Of a DNA stretch of 64,000 bases, positions 1 to 12,841 are shown in pieces; the stretch's first letter is position 1, and the number at the start of each line of letters is the position of its first letter. The position numbers and the translations under genes were made by a program. A model generated the notes under the pieces. The model was not told where the DNA came from and did not search any database. It saw only the letters and a program-made list of their open reading frames with translations. Source of the stretch: Combretum micranthum. Its lineage: Eukaryota > Streptophyta > Magnoliopsida > Myrtales > Combretaceae. Where the stretch lies: positions 186,001-250,000 of the forward strand of contig JAMXBD010001590.1 in the NCBI GenBank assembly GCA_024138025.1, given 5' to 3'.

Positions 1-1340
1 ATAAGCACACACGAAATGACACATAAGTTTAATTTAATGCAATATAACATCAAATAGTTTATATCTTTAATTTAATAAAACAAGTCAACACTAGAGTACT
101 CACATTTCGATAACACGCTACTAGGAATTTGAGGATCCTCAATAGTAGCAACTGCTCAAGGGGTTGATATAGACAACCTATATACCTTTATCTCTATATC
201 TATACTAGAAAAGGAAAATAATGTCCTTTAAGATTCACTCCCATTACACTTCTCTACTTACTTAGTCTATAATATCATTTAGTTCAATCGGTCCTATAAA
301 TGTGAACTAAACCATATTACTTCCTTCCAAGCTTAAGTAAACGTTATGCCAATATCATTTGCCCTATCAACTACCTAATGAGCCACTTATAAATTGTCAA
401 TGAATTATGACAAGGGGTAGCCTAAGCACCTAACTACCGTGCTTGGCTCTGAGCAAGGTTATCACTCCTCAGGCTGGATTCAGCAACATAAACACAAGCA
501 ACAATCATTTATTAAGCCATCTTTAATTTTTAGTTCATTTAAGATGCCTATCCTAACATATAACATACAAGTTATTACATACCTTATACAAATCGAAATC
601 CAAACAGAGACAAAGGGTAGATCAAAAGCCATCTTAGAGGATATATTAGAGGGTTAGTCTAGAGGCTAACACCTATTTAATAAATTAAGCTATATAAGCA
701 ATTAAATTAATTATCTACTTACATTAAACTTGATATTAAAATCTATTTGATTAGACACTAAGCAGGATTCCCGCCATGGCTATCAAAACCGTCTTGCTAA
801 GATACAGATTCCATTGTCTGTCAAATTATTTTTTTTCTTTTTTTATAAACTTTTTTATAAAAACATGATTAGCTCTTATAAACTTATAGAAAATATTCAT
901 TTTTCCTTACAAACAAACATTTGAAACAACATACTCCCTTTACTATTCATAGTTTAGCCTAGCACATTAATCTAGACCAATTACAAGTCATTAAGCCTAT
1001 ATTAACCTAATCTTAGCCAAGTTGATTATAATTAATCAATTTACCAATTTACTAAGTCATATTCAGCTAGTACACTAAGGTAAGGCCATATCTTATAGAA
1101 TCTCTATTAACGTAATTCATTTTAGCTCATTTAGATTCATTAAACCAAGTTGAACTTAAGTTGATTAACTGAGTTTATTTTATATTTAACTTCTATGTTT
1201 AATCTAATTAGTTATTAAATCTATAAATCCACTTACTCATTCCTAATTGTATGAATTTATTAACTTTTCATATTAACTATCATTCATTCATTTCATCTCA
1301 TCTTTCTTTCTTTTCTCTCTTTTTTTTTAAAGCAGGGACC
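1..1340 (-). mobile_element. gypsy-type LTR fragment, distal half
   Basis: There is no coding capacity here beyond short chance frames. Read on the minus strand, the stretch continues the LTR-like sequence of 3671-5220 across the retroelement inserted at 1341-3670. Near 60-140 the minus strand carries the order GAGGATC ... GTGAGTA, which also occurs near 63610-63665 on the plus strand in the LTR at the right end of the window. I therefore infer a remnant of the same family of long gypsy LTRs (Tekay-like in style). The outer boundary lies beyond the window. Confidence is limited because the similarity is short and was judged by eye. Confidence 0.35.
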
Positions 1341-1933
1341 TGATGTAGCTTGGGAACGTGAAGAAAATAAGATCTATTTCATCAAGTTAGATATTCAAAA
1401 CAGCCATAAGGTTAATACATAACTTTAAGGATAACACAGAGGATACTCCTCTAAAAAGGTTTTTAGTTCAATAATATCAAAAGTCATATATCATATCTTT
1501 TTTACAAAAGCCCTAAAAGACTATTTATATTATTACCTAAAAATCTGAAAAAGGTAAATAATGAATACAATAGCCTAAAAATATCTTAGAGAATATCTAA
1601 AGAAAATAATTATCTATATATTACTTTTAACAAATATCTAGATACTATTTTAACTATATCTGGTAAGATATTAATCTTATGCAATTCTAATGAAATCAAA
1701 CCTAATAAAATAAGATATATTAACTAAATCAAATCTATCTTAATAAAGTAAAAATCTTTCATATCTTCATCTTCTAAAGTATTTTCTTGATGTTTATCTT
1801 ATCTTCATCATTCTCCCTCTCTTGTAAAGAACTTGACTCCAAGTTCTCATCTGTCCACTTCTTCTTCCTCTCTTTGGATCATTTTGATTTATCCTATTTA
1901 TCTCGTCGTTCGATCGTGATTAGCTCTACATCA
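1341..1933 (-). repeat. 3' LTR of gag-only gypsy element
   Basis: A 593-bp copy of the LTR, collinear with 3073-3670. On the plus strand it runs from TGATGTAGC to CTACATCA. The polypurine tract on the minus strand would lie just beyond 1933 (GTGGGATTGAA) but is weak. Confidence 0.85.
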
Positions 1934-2199
1934 TTCAATCCCACTAGATTAAAACTCATCTTTGAGTTTTCTTTTGAATCTATTTGTGCACAATCTAGAT
2001 AGATTGGAGTGATAATTAGACAATCGTTTTCTAGGTTGATATGAAGAAATAGGACAAATGCACTCACTAATTTTGGTTTTACCTCTAGGCCGAGATGTAA
2101 GTTTTTGGGCAAATTGCTAAGTCACACATCGTTTATTTCATTCACTAGTGTAATGAATCTGCTTGGAGTTTCTTCAGCCTCCACCTCTTCGGTAACTAT

Positions 2200-3054
2200 C
2201 TACACCTGTTCGCCAATCAATATAGGCTTCTCCAAAATAACTTCCTCACTAACACAATCTTTGTAGGTGTCATCTTCATCCCCACTGTCCTCACCATCAC
2301 CAATATAAGCACTCCGATCTTTGAGGGTTGAGTTCTCCTCTTGTTCCACCAATTTCTCCTCAGACACTTTTGGAATTATGTTCACTGGTTCAGGCCTCTA
2401 TAGAATTTTCTGAGGAAGGATTTTCTTGTAGTCTAAGGGAAATAACTCCCACTCTATTAGGTATTTCATCATAAACCAAGTCCTCATAGGCTCCTTGCTC
2501 TCAAGACATCTCACTACCATGAGCTTTTTCCACTAATACTATGCATCATCCTGCAAATGACTCTTCACCAATTCTATCCTCATACCTTCAGAAACCCTCA
2601 TATGGTCAAAGAACCTCTCAACTTTCTCAACCTTTACCCAAAACTTATCCAAATTTCCAGTACCATCAAACTCAAAAACGGTATATTTAAATTGAGAAAA
2701 GATTTCATCTTTATACCTATAATTACTCCTGTTGTATAGTCTTCTACCACCATAACCTCTTCTCCAGGCTAAATTTTTAAAAAACTCTTTTTAATCATCA
2801 TTAGTATCATAAGTAACAGAATTGATCATTATATCACCTTCTAGTTGTCTCCAATAATACTACTTGCTACTATTGGTATTTAATCGATAGATTAGGGCTT
2901 CATGGAATTGTTCCTTTTGCCAAATTTTTTGACCCATGGTCTCCTCTATCTCTTTGTACCGGTTTCCCTTCACATAAGACTTCCATACCCAAACACCATC
3001 AGAAATACAATCACCTCCCATTCTACATTCTATCAACTTCTCCGCAAGATTCAA
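2200..3054 (-). pseudogene. gypsy gag remnant
   Basis: Translation of the minus strand gives an interrupted Gag-like protein. It opens near 3054 with LAEKLIECRMGGDCISDG, continues through VFEFDGTGNLDKFWVKVEKV (a retrotransposon gag FDG...W motif), then ELVKSHLQDDA, a WKKL motif and YLIEWELFPLDYKK, as in the Retrotrans_gag family. An acidic tail follows to 2200. In-frame stops near 2860, 2540 and 2400 kill the frame. Gag would form the virus-like particle that packages element RNA. No zinc knuckle is visible. The family call is firm; the exact ends are approximate. Confidence 0.7.
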
Positions 3055-3058
3055 CCTG

Positions 3059-3070
3059 CTTTGATACCAC
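3059..3070 (-). promoter_or_regulatory. primer-binding site (tRNA-iMet type)
   Basis: On the minus strand the site reads TGGTATCAAAGC, one mismatch from the common plant iMet primer site TGGTATCAGAGC. It lies 2 bp from the LTR and sets the direction of the element. Confidence 0.8.
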
Positions 3071-3072
3071 TC

Positions 3073-3670
3073 TGATGCAGCGCGAGAAGCATGAAGAGAA
3101 AAACAAGATCTACTTCATCGAGTTAGATCTTCAAAATAGCAACAAAGTTAAATCTATGACCTTAACGATAACATAGAGAACACTCCTCTAAAAGGGTTTT
3201 TAATTTAATAATATCAAAAGTCATATATAAGATCTTCTTTACAAAAGCCCTAAAAAACTATTTATACTATTACCTAAAAATCCTAAAAAGGTAAATAATA
3301 AATACAATATCCAAAAAATATCTTAAAGAATATCTAAAGAAAATAATTCTCTATATATTAATTTTAACAAATATCTATATACTATTTTAACTATATCCAG
3401 TAAGATATTAATCTTATTAAATTCTAATAAAGTCAAACCTAATAAAATAAGATATATTAACTAAATCAATTCTATCTTAATAAAGTAAAAATCTTCCATA
3501 TCTTCATCTTCTAAATTATTTTCTTGATGTTAATCCTATCTTCATCATTCTCCCTTTCTTGTAAAGAACTCGACCCCGAGTTCGCATCTATCTGCTTCTT
3601 CTTCCTCTCATTAGATTATCTTGATTTAGCCCATTTATCTCTTTGTTTGATTGTTATTTGCACCACATCA
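3073..3670 (-). repeat. 5' LTR of gag-only gypsy element
   Basis: A 598-bp partner of 1341-1933. On the plus strand it begins TGATGCAGCG and ends CACCACATCA. The primer site directly inside it marks it as the 5' LTR of a minus-strand element. Confidence 0.85.
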
Positions 3671-5220
3671 GGACTTGATCACACCCGTGATGGAGGGTAT
3701 GATGGCCATTACATTCTCTATCATGCTTGTGATCAAAGGTCATCATGCTCGTGATGATCTTTTTTTTTTTTCCAAATAAGATCATGTATCATGCTCATGA
3801 TGATCTAAAATTTCCAAACCCACAAGCATAACGGGCATCATCATGCCCATGACCAATTGGTATCAAATTTTACATGAAACAGAGACCATCACAGGTTCCA
3901 TCATGCCAGTAATGATGCCTTGTGTCCAATTTTCGTGGTTTTTTTCCTTATTTGTTGTTCAAAATTCCACTTATTTAACTACTTGTTTCTCATCTTAATT
4001 ACATCAAAACATATCATAAACAACATACAAGCTCATATCAAGTTTATTTAACATACCTAATCACATTTCTACTTCATTCATCTTCAAATCATTACATCAA
4101 ACACCTAATATGTTTTTTCATATACTTATCCAAGTTTTAACATATATGTTTATATATTACTAACCTTTCAATATTATCACAAGTTCTACATCTCTCTAGC
4201 TCTAATTCAACATTTATATGCATATACAACAATTAAAATAGAGAAAATATCAAACTTACATGTTCAGCCAACAAAACTACTTGATCTTCTCTATTACTAC
4301 TCCTCCTAAATTGATGTAGCTTCTTCATGCATGTTTACCATCTTCTATCTTGTTTTTTTCCTTCGATTGCTCCTAAACTGAAGGCAGGTGGAAAAATGAG
4401 AAAAGAAAAAGGAAACGACAAGGTTTTAAAAGATATTTAGGGGATAATTATGGTTAAGGGTTTTGATTTAAGCTTTTCAGATAATTATTTTAAGTACTAA
4501 AAATAATTAGAAAGAAATATGAGAATTTATAAAATAGAAATTAATTACTTGAATCAAAAGTCTATCTGAGTTTAATATCTAAAAATTTGATATTTAGTTG
4601 GAGTTTGGGCTTAATAACTGATGTTTAACAAGCAACGGAAATCAAAATATTTAGAAATTTTATAAATGAAATCTTGCTTAAAATGGCTAAATAGGCCTTT
4701 TAAAATTTAGGTAACTGAATTTAAGAGATTTATTTAATTTGGAAAATGAAAAGAAAAGAAGTCCAAATTGATGATTGGGAAAGAATTGAATAATTTCATG
4801 TATTGAAAAAGGTCATTAAGGCGAATAGATGATTTAAAAAGATATTTTAAATCTCAAATTTCATCTATTTACTAATTTATATTAATTTATCTAATCATAT
4901 TCTATAATTTACTTCAGTTAATTTAATTAAATTGTCTAAATCAACTTTCTAAACTAAATTCAAATTCAAAATCAAAATTACCTACCTATTATACTATTTA
5001 GTTAAACCATTTTTAACTAAGCTAAGTGAAAATTCATGGTATTTCAAGTTAATACTCACACCTAAAGACTTAGGCTAGATAATAGAAAAAGAGCACTACT
5101 AGTACTTACTCTTTAGATTCCTATAGACAACACCCATTTTAATCCTATACTACTCAGGTATACTTGCCTATACTCAATCATAGAATTTAACTTGAGTTTA
5201 TAAATTTTATTATTTGATAT
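3671..5220 (-). mobile_element. gypsy-type LTR fragment, proximal half
   Basis: AT-rich and non-coding. Its first 250 bp hold a block of palindromic words (separate entry). Read on the minus strand it then joins 1-1340, interrupted by the gag-only element. Features shared with the LTR at 61234-64000 are a GTAAGTTTGATA-like word before the palindromic block and TTTCATGTAAAA inside it. The plus-strand right edge meets the Athila-like element near 5221, where I infer truncation. No terminal TG/CA pair could be fixed. Confidence 0.35.
3680..3925. repeat. block of palindromic words (CATGATG type)
   Basis: Short self-complementary words are repeated here, for example GGGCATCATCATGCCC at 3833-3848, ATCATGCTCGTGATGAT at about 3742-3758, and several further CATCATGCC or CGTGATGG variants. 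The spacing is irregular, so this is neither a simple tandem repeat nor a CRISPR array. A T-run splits the block near 3760. Confidence 0.6.
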
Positions 5221-5225
5221 GATTG

Positions 5226-5597
5226 TTCAACGTGCATGAGAGGAACACCTAGTGTTTGAAGAAGAAAGAACAATTATAGATATTGATCCTCTTGGTATAG
5301 TTCCTACTAAGAATGTTTCACCTAAAACCATTCCATTGAAGAATGAGCCTATCCTATCTATGAGTCAACAAGAAGCACAAGTTAAGCCTACTGCTTTAGA
5401 TAAACCTATGAGATTACAATGGATCAAATAGCTTAGATGGCATAAGCAAAAATGGATACAGCAGCCAATCAAGTTCACGAGGAATTAGTTGATAAAGTGT
5501 ATGGTGAACCTGTTGAAATGGAGGTTGAAAAAGAAGAGAGAAAAAGAAAGGAGAAGAAGAAAGAGAAAGAGGAGAGACAAAGCAAGAACAAAACATG
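5226..5597 (+). pseudogene. degraded Athila-like ORF end
   Basis: One plus frame reads through EEHLVFEEERTIIDIDPLG and on to LDKPMRLQWIK before a stop near 5430. Another frame then gives a charged tail rich in Lys, Glu and Arg that ends at 5597. This could be the end of the polyprotein or of the ORF that follows it in Athila elements. No catalytic motif is visible, so the function cannot be assigned. Confidence 0.3.
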
Positions 5598-6819
5598 ATT
5601 ATTCAATGTTATGCTTTTGATAGACATTTATTGGATAATGTGATAATGATTTTGCAATAATCTAGTTTGTGAACATTTCTTGCATATCTAATGTTTGCAT
5701 ATTTCTTAAAAGATTTTATGTTTTTATCAACTTATTATTTATCTAATTTTGTGGAAGTTGATAATTTGAATCAAGAGTACTGGTTGCATCCTATTCGTGG
5801 TTGAGGAAGAACAAGGAATAGCTGAATTTTTTTGTACTGGTTTATCTGTGACTTAATCCATGCCAATGAATTAGTTATTCACTTGCTTCACAGATTAATT
5901 CACAAGGAAAATTGCTCATGCGATCTATTTTTCCCTCATTTTGCTCTTTTTACAAGTTCACTTGCAGATCCATCCCCAATCGCGACTCATTTGATCAATT
6001 TTGTTAGATATCACATTCACACTCGCTATTAATTTTTACTTATTTACTTTGATTTTTCAATAATTTTAAATACAAGGGGAAGCACAATCATGATTTCCAA
6101 TTGCTTCACACCTACGATTACAATAAGGGGAGTTCTATTTCCTCTTAACTTTTTCATCTTGCTTTGAGTTTATTTGTGTTATTTTTCTCCACTTGGTTCT
6201 CATTGTTAGACATTGAGGACAATGAATAACTATCGATTCCCTCCTCTTTTGATGTAAAGCTACTCTTACTGTTTTCACTTGAGGAGAGTGACAATTCATA
6301 ATGAATTACTATAATAAAAATGATCAATAGCAGTTCATGTCTTTACCCCCAATTAATATTCCTAGTAAGAGTTACTCATTTAATTTTTAAGCTTAAATGG
6401 TTAGTATACTCTTCAATTTAGTTTCTCTGAGAGCTTTATAGTCTTTTGTGAAGGTTCAAATGAGATTTGTTGCTTGATGATTTTTCCCTCGTACTAAAAA
6501 TAATGTAAAGAATGTAACAGGTATTGGTCCCTTAGAAGAGCAATTGTTTAAGCCTGCTACTAACTCAATAGAGCCTCTAAAAATAATTTAGTTAGTATGA
6601 GCAGGTTTTGTCCCTCAAAAGAGTGAGATTTGACTTCCCTTCTAATTGGTAAAGACAAACAAAAAGGAAAATGTGTGCTAAAAAGGCTAGTTGATAAAGG
6701 CGGATCTTGGTCTATTAGAAGAGCATGAATTCATTCCTTGCTATCAATCAAGCTATCAAAAAAAAAAAAAAAAAAATGAAAGTTGAAAGTTGAAAGTACA
6801 TATAGGGAAAAAGATTCAA

Positions 6820-6985
6820 GGAATGAATTGATGTATATGCCTTCACTTTTAAGGATGATGCTTAGAGAAATAACAAAGGAAGCTTTTACTTTTAAATGTA
6901 AGGGGATGAAATGATGTATATGCCTTCACTTTAGTATGATACTTAGAGAAGTAACTAAGGAAATTTATACTTTAAAATGTAAAGG
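6820..6985. repeat. two-copy tandem duplication (~83 bp)
   Basis: Two adjacent copies start at about 6820 and 6904. Both contain GATGTATATGCCTTCACTTT and end in AAATGTAA. They differ by small substitutions and lie in the non-coding 3' region of the Athila-like element. Confidence 0.75.
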
Positions 6986-7347
6986 ATGAAGTTAGTTGAG
7001 TCTCCTTTACATTGATTGATCTTTTGGATATTTTTACTTTGGATTCTAACTTAAACAATGGGGATAAAAGCTAATTTACTTAGATTAACTTTGTACTTGT
7101 AGTACAAGTAACCTTGGTACATGTTATAGTGAGCTTGAGTGGAGTAATATATGCAACATTGCTGAGGTTGATAGGTGTTGAAAAGGAAAGGAGTGAGACA
7201 ATCAAGCAAAGTTGAAAAGAATTGTTGAAGTGAAATTAAAGAGTACCATCTATGATTTGTTTTCCTATTTGAGAAGCTCTGTTTTTTCTTCCTTGTTTTG
7301 ATTAATTATTTGCTTAAGGATAAGCAAAGTTCTAGTGTGGGGAACTT

Positions 7348-8777
7348 TGATAATTAAATTTACTTTATTCAATTTAAGGGATTTGTGCTTGTTTTGCTTA
7401 GTTACATACTGAAATCCTCATGAATTGGATAGTTATTTTGTTTAACTTGTTATTTTTAGTTCAATTATGCTTAAGAGAGGAATTGGTGAAGATTTAATGA
7501 GGAAAAAGGAACTAAAACAACAATTAAGCAATTACAAGATAAATGATACTCATGATTAGCTTCTAATGATTCGTAATGATACTTTCAATCGCACCTGTTG
7601 ATGGACCAAAGAAGTGAGTAGGCAAAGAATTCAGATTTACTTGTGGCATGATCTATCAGCTTGCACTTGGACCTAGGATCAACCCTTTATACCAGCTAAA
7701 ATTCATTTTATTTATGCTTTTTCAAATTTGCCATATTAGCTTGGCACATACTTTAAATAGCATTAGTTTTATGAATTAAAAGACGAACAAAGAATAGAAA
7801 ATATATTACACAACATTTTAGATATTTTTTTGTATTGTAACTGACTTGTGAGAGAAACTTCTTCTCTGCTAGGGTTCAAGGATTTTTGGGATCAATTCTA
7901 GAGCTTATTTGAGTTCAATTGCAAGGATTTGTGCACTCCATAGGAGTTTGCTATCATAATTCTTCATTATTCTCTAAATTCATGTTTTAATTGATAAATC
8001 TTATGGAGAAATAATTGAATCTTGCTTAGATTTTGTGGACCCAAATTTGATTCATGTGATTTCACTTGTGAATTTATCGAAATATTGTTGAATTCTTGAA
8101 ATTAATAACTTGAGCTACGTTTCTTGAATTTATGTGTATGCACCATGTGAATTCATGTATGATTTCAATTGAATAGATCGAGAGGTCATTCTTTAAAATA
8201 AATCTAAGCTATTAATGAGGATTCCTCGTAACATTTAGAGATAGAGTGGTGTAATCTTTCTGTCACTTGATTAATTTTCATGAGATGTCATTGTTAATCA
8301 AAGGATTCTTGAACTTAATGCAAATCTAAGATACTAATGACTAGAAGAGATTTCGGTTCTTTAACTTAGGTTTTAGAAGTTAATGAACTCGAGAGAGACC
8401 TTAGCATACTTTAGTGAATTCGACAGTTCAAGAAGTTCAATAATGATCTCTTTGATATTTTTTGAAATCACGTAATAAGAATTTGATGAAGTAAGATCTA
8501 AGCTATTCTTTGTAATTTGAACTTATTTTCTTGTAATTGATCTGAATTTGTAATAAATAACCAGTTTGTTAATATCACTTCATAAGTAATAGTAGGTCGT
8601 TAGGCTACATAATAATGAAAGTGAATATGGTAGCTGCTAACGATCCCTTAGAATTGACTTAATTGTTTCTATTCTACTTTGGTAGATGGCCTTTCCTATA
8701 AAGTTATAATGAAGCTATTAGGATTGTTAACATTTTATAATTTTTTAAAGCTTTGTTATGCATACAGTTATCGATCA
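7348..8777 (+). repeat. 3' LTR of Athila-like element
   Basis: It begins TGATAATTAAATTT directly after the purine-rich AGTGTGGGGAACTT and is taken to end near GTTATCGATCA, about 1,430 bp. No second copy is in the window, so the right end is inferred from the TGATAA/TTATCGATCA partial inverted termini. Confidence 0.45.
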
Positions 8778-8789
8778 CTCAACAATAGT

Positions 8790-11700
8790 AGAAAAAAGCT
8801 AATATTTAAGGCACAAGCAATGTGAATTCTTCATAACCCCCTTCCCCCATGTAAAAAACACCAAAGATTAACAAATCTCAAAAAACAAATTATAGTGCAA
8901 TGAATCAGTATGAAAACAACACTTGCCTTCAAACTAAGGATATGGAACCTTAGCTCAAGTCGTCTACCAATAAGTAGCGTATTAGAATGTTCTATATCCC
9001 CCTACAACACAAGTGGACCAAAGCCTTCAACACTTTTGTGAAACTATAACCAATGGAATGTGATCTTATCAGCAATATAATCCCAAAATTTTACTTGCAC
9101 AAAACAAAGGATAAATAATAGAGGGGATGTTGCATAGGTTAGTCATCTGACTAAACAGGGAGACCATGCGCAAACAAATAACAAAGCTATTATGTAACAC
9201 AACAAATATTCCCTCTAGGGCGTATACCATTGCTTTTTAGATGAAAATAGAAAAAAATTCATCGTTTTTCTTCTAAAATAGAGACAAAATAATGTCAATG
9301 CCAATAAAGGAAAAATCACCTTATCGATTCACCTTAGAAGCAAGGAGGCTACTGAACAGACCTAATACATTAGGCTATAGAGTAACCAACACCCTATTTC
9401 CAATGGACTTACCTCAATTTCAACACTCTAGACCAATTAAAGTTCAAAAATGGAATCTGAGTGGAGCAAATTCTACCTCAAAAAATGAACGAAATTCATG
9501 ACTAGATGAACCTATATGCTCTTAATATACTTTTGTTGCTAGAAACACAAATGCACTCTATAGCAAGACAAGCTTTCTGTCATCAACTACCCTTCAATGG
9601 TGCTATGTAAGTAGAAAGCAAAAGGGTAGAGGGGTGGTATGTTCATGCTTTAGAATAAGGAAATGATGGATGTGACTATAATCAAACAAACTATGCCATA
9701 AATACATGTCATGATTTAGGTAAAAAATACACACATCTTATATTTTCTCAATTATATTTACGCTAGTCTTTGGTTTGCACACATATTACAACTTTAGGAC
9801 TCCCTAAGAACACAAGCCAAGTTAGTTATAGCAAGTCATGGTGTGTAATTTGGGATTTCAATTAAACCTTTAAGGAATCTGAAAAATTTAGGGAGAAGCC
9901 AAACTAGAGGAGAGCATAGCTTTTTAGACAATGTCTATCTTATTTTATTCTAATTGACCTAGCTTTTATCAACAGTGGATATACCTAGTCTAATCATAGA
10001 GAAATAAACTCAACTAATACAAACAAGAATTGATAAGGTAGATAGATATTATCAATAGCAACTACTTTTCTCACTATGCACTATCTTTGACCTTCCTAAG
10101 CGATTGTTGGATTATTGGCCACAATTAATTAAAACACACCAAACATAAGCCTAGTTTCCTAACAAAAAACCTTTTTGACATCAACTTATTTGGGAAACAA
10201 ATTCAACTTTTTAGGAGCTAGTTAAACATACCTAGAAAAAAGACAAAAGGTGACTACATCAAAGTTGAGTCACAGTTTCATGAATAGGGCATAACCTAGA
10301 ATGTAACAATATTGGGAACACTTGAGAATGAGAATATAAAACTTCTCAAACAACTAAATGACATAGAGGGAATTAACAACATCAAATCAAACACTAAAAG
10401 CATAAACTTATAAAAGAACTAAGATATAAGTGGACACGAGTACTTAAGAATTGAAAAAAAAATCTTTGGATAATGAAAATGAGAATTAAATGGATTAAAG
10501 AAGATGAACGAAATATAAAGTATTACCATGCGTAAATACTTAAAAGAAGAGTGAAAAACATAACTTTGTGCTAAAAAATAGGGTAGTAGATTAGATTATA
10601 GAACTTGGAGAAGTTAAACTGCACATATCCAACCACTTTTATAATCTGAATGTTCTGGGAAAACAAGCACAAACTTACATATTGATCTTCTAGAGGATAT
10701 AGTGGGTGGACTAAACATGAACCAAGTAATTCACTAGGAAAGCTAGTTACTCATTTGGAAATTTATAAGGCCTTAATGAGTGTTGGATCATGGAAAACAC
10801 AAGGTAAAGATTAACTTCATGCAAGCTTCTCCTAGAAACATTGAAGTATAATGGGTCCTCCAGTGGTTAACGTTTTAAAAGCTTGCTTTTAAAAAGAAAA
10901 AAAAAAAAAGGGAAATAGCTAGGTATATAAACGAAACATTGTTAGTACAAACTCCTAAAGTCAAAGAAGCAAACTTGATACACAATAGAAACCTATAGTT
11001 TTATGTACAAAAGTGTATAAGATTATGTCTAGGATCCTTGCTAAGAGAATTCAATCGCTACTAGGTAATTTGACTAACCCATGCCCGATATGTTTCATTA
11101 AGGAAAGGAAAGTAATAGACAATGTACATAGCAATCATAAGAGAACTCTTACACAATAGTGGCAACTGGTCAGAAATATGGAAAGCATGGATAAATGTTT
11201 ATTAAAATTGATTTGGAAAAAGCATCTAATTAAGTTGAATGGGACTTCATCAAATTCACACTTGAGTACTTAGGTTTCACACAATCAATAATACTATCAC
11301 CCATTATAACCACAACAAGGAGATAGTTGAGAGCTATATCAGATTTCATTAGGAAATCTCAATGGATTTCTTAGTAAAAAAAATACATTATCAAAAACAA
11401 GGGCTAGACTCAGATTAGGAAACATCAATCCAAAGAAGAAGCAAAGCATGGCAATTCAAAAAAGCATGAGAGCTACTATATAGAGACACATATTGGAGTA
11501 GATTATTAAGAGAAAATATAATAATAGCATTTGCTCACACACCTAGTTTGCACAACAATTAGATTCCTGTCTATGGAAAGAGATATTTGAGGGCTATACC
11601 TAGATAAAATCAAATGGCTAATATGTTTTAGGAAACGGACACAAATGCAATTTTTGAGCAAACAACTGGTCATATTTAGGATCTTCGTCATGAATCTTTC

Positions 11701-12841
11701 ATGGTCCATTTACTCAACAAGTACTCTAAGTAAACATAAATCAGTGTTGGAAATAAAATAAATAAAATTCAACTTAATGAAATGTATAGTTCGCTCGAAC
11801 CACCTCACTTGAAGACTTTTTGCGATGGTTATGGACATTACCCATAAGCCCCCAACAAAAAAACCATTCATTTGAAGAGTCCTGCAAAATTGTTTGTCGA
11901 TAGCCAAAATTATAAGTGGAATTTTTCCATGTCAGCAAATAGCATGCCCTAGATGTCATCATTTATTAGAAGATGAATCATGCACTATAACTAATGGCAA
12001 AGACTAAGACTTGTCGAGATTTCAACTGATATTAAACGAACTTTTGAGGAATGGATCTTGATAAATGCCCCCTTTTTTTTCATTAGAACATGAATAATAA
12101 GCTAGAAATACCTTAGCTAATGACCTTCTCCTTTGGTTTGTTATCAATATGGAAGGAATGAAATGAGACGCCATATAGGAGAAAATCTCTAAATCAACAA
12201 ATGTACCCACAATTGAAAACTCTGCCATGGAATAGTGCATATACATTAAAAACCAGTCAACAATTACTACCATCCTATGGAAATCTGCCTATCCAACAAC
12301 ACCTATACTCTAACGAGATAAACCTCTTTACAGATGCTTCTATACGGAATGGCACAATAATAGGTGGGATGAGATGAAGGAATGGATCATGGGTTTCTAG
12401 CATACACTGATTATACTATGGCATTGAAACTGCTCAAAATAATGAGAAAATCACTCATCATATATCTCAATATGTTATCAATGCTTGCAAAGTAAGGATG
12501 TGTTACCTTGACAAAGTAGCTCTCGTATTTCCCCAAGCACAGTAATGGCATCACTGATCAACTAGCTCAACAGACTACAAGAAAAGGAAAGAAGGAGATT
12601 GCGTTTTTTGTTCCACCTGACAATACCAAATAGGCAATTTTGAAGAATTGATCGATAGATATGGCCTATGTAATATTTGTGTATTTTGCACCAAAACCCT
12701 CCCCTATATGGTGATTTTGTTTGTGCCTCCTTGTCTACAATGATAATGTGTAGGAATAATATTCCTTAACTTCTATGATTTATTTTTTTTTTCCATCTGA
12801 CTTTTATGTTTAATAAATAAAACTATGTTTTTGATAAAAAA
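8790..12841 (+). mobile_element. decayed LINE (L1-type non-LTR retrotransposon)
   Basis: No long frame survives, but three ORF2 landmarks occur in the right order on the plus strand. Reverse transcriptase: SRILAKRIQ near 11030-11060 and IKIDLEKASN...VEWDFI at about 11201-11260, the usual plant LINE KxDLEKAyDxVeW motif. The zf-RVT region: ISGIFPCQQIACPRCHHLLE at about 11910-11970. RNase H: NLFTDAS near 12325-12345. The element ends with an A-rich tail at about 12841 followed by a TA repeat. The 5' half (8790-10900) has no recognisable endonuclease frame; its start is placed by the end of the neighbouring LTR. Many stops and frameshifts make this a dead copy. Confidence 0.7.

Larger units (their letters stand above)
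1341..3670 (-). mobile_element. gag-only (non-autonomous) Ty3/gypsy element
   Basis: Two direct repeats of about 595 bp bound the element. Each starts TGATG and ends ACATCA on the plus strand, so the termini form TGATGT/ACATCA inverted ends. The flanks are GGACC on the left and GGACT on the right, a 5-bp target duplication with one mismatch. On the minus strand a tRNA-iMet-type primer site sits 2 bp inside the right LTR, so the element reads right to left. The internal part is only about 1.1 kb and holds a decayed gag; protease, reverse transcriptase and integrase are absent. It would have depended on an autonomous relative. The LTRs have clearly diverged, so the insertion is not recent. Confidence 0.85.
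5221..8777 (+). mobile_element. Athila-like gypsy element, 3' portion
   Basis: The segment holds the 3' end of an Athila/Calypso-style retroelement. A degraded frame at about 5226-5597 encodes an acidic stretch followed by a Lys/Glu-rich coiled-coil tail. At 6209-6224 lies GACATTGAGGACAATG, a word I associate with the region after the last ORF of Athila/Calypso elements. A purine tract precedes TGATAATTAAATTT at 7348, taken as the start of the 3' LTR. No gag, pol or 5' LTR is present, so the element is truncated at the left where it abuts LTR sequence on the opposite strand. The family call rests mainly on layout and the conserved word. Confidence 0.55.

Noticed and set aside
3680..3925. CRISPR-like repeats
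   Set aside because: Spacing is irregular, words differ in orientation and length, and the DNA is clearly a plant nuclear genome.
9292..9501. 69-codon frame as LINE ORF1
   Set aside because: The position is plausible but no ORF1 domain residues could be recognised, so it is left inside the LINE entry.
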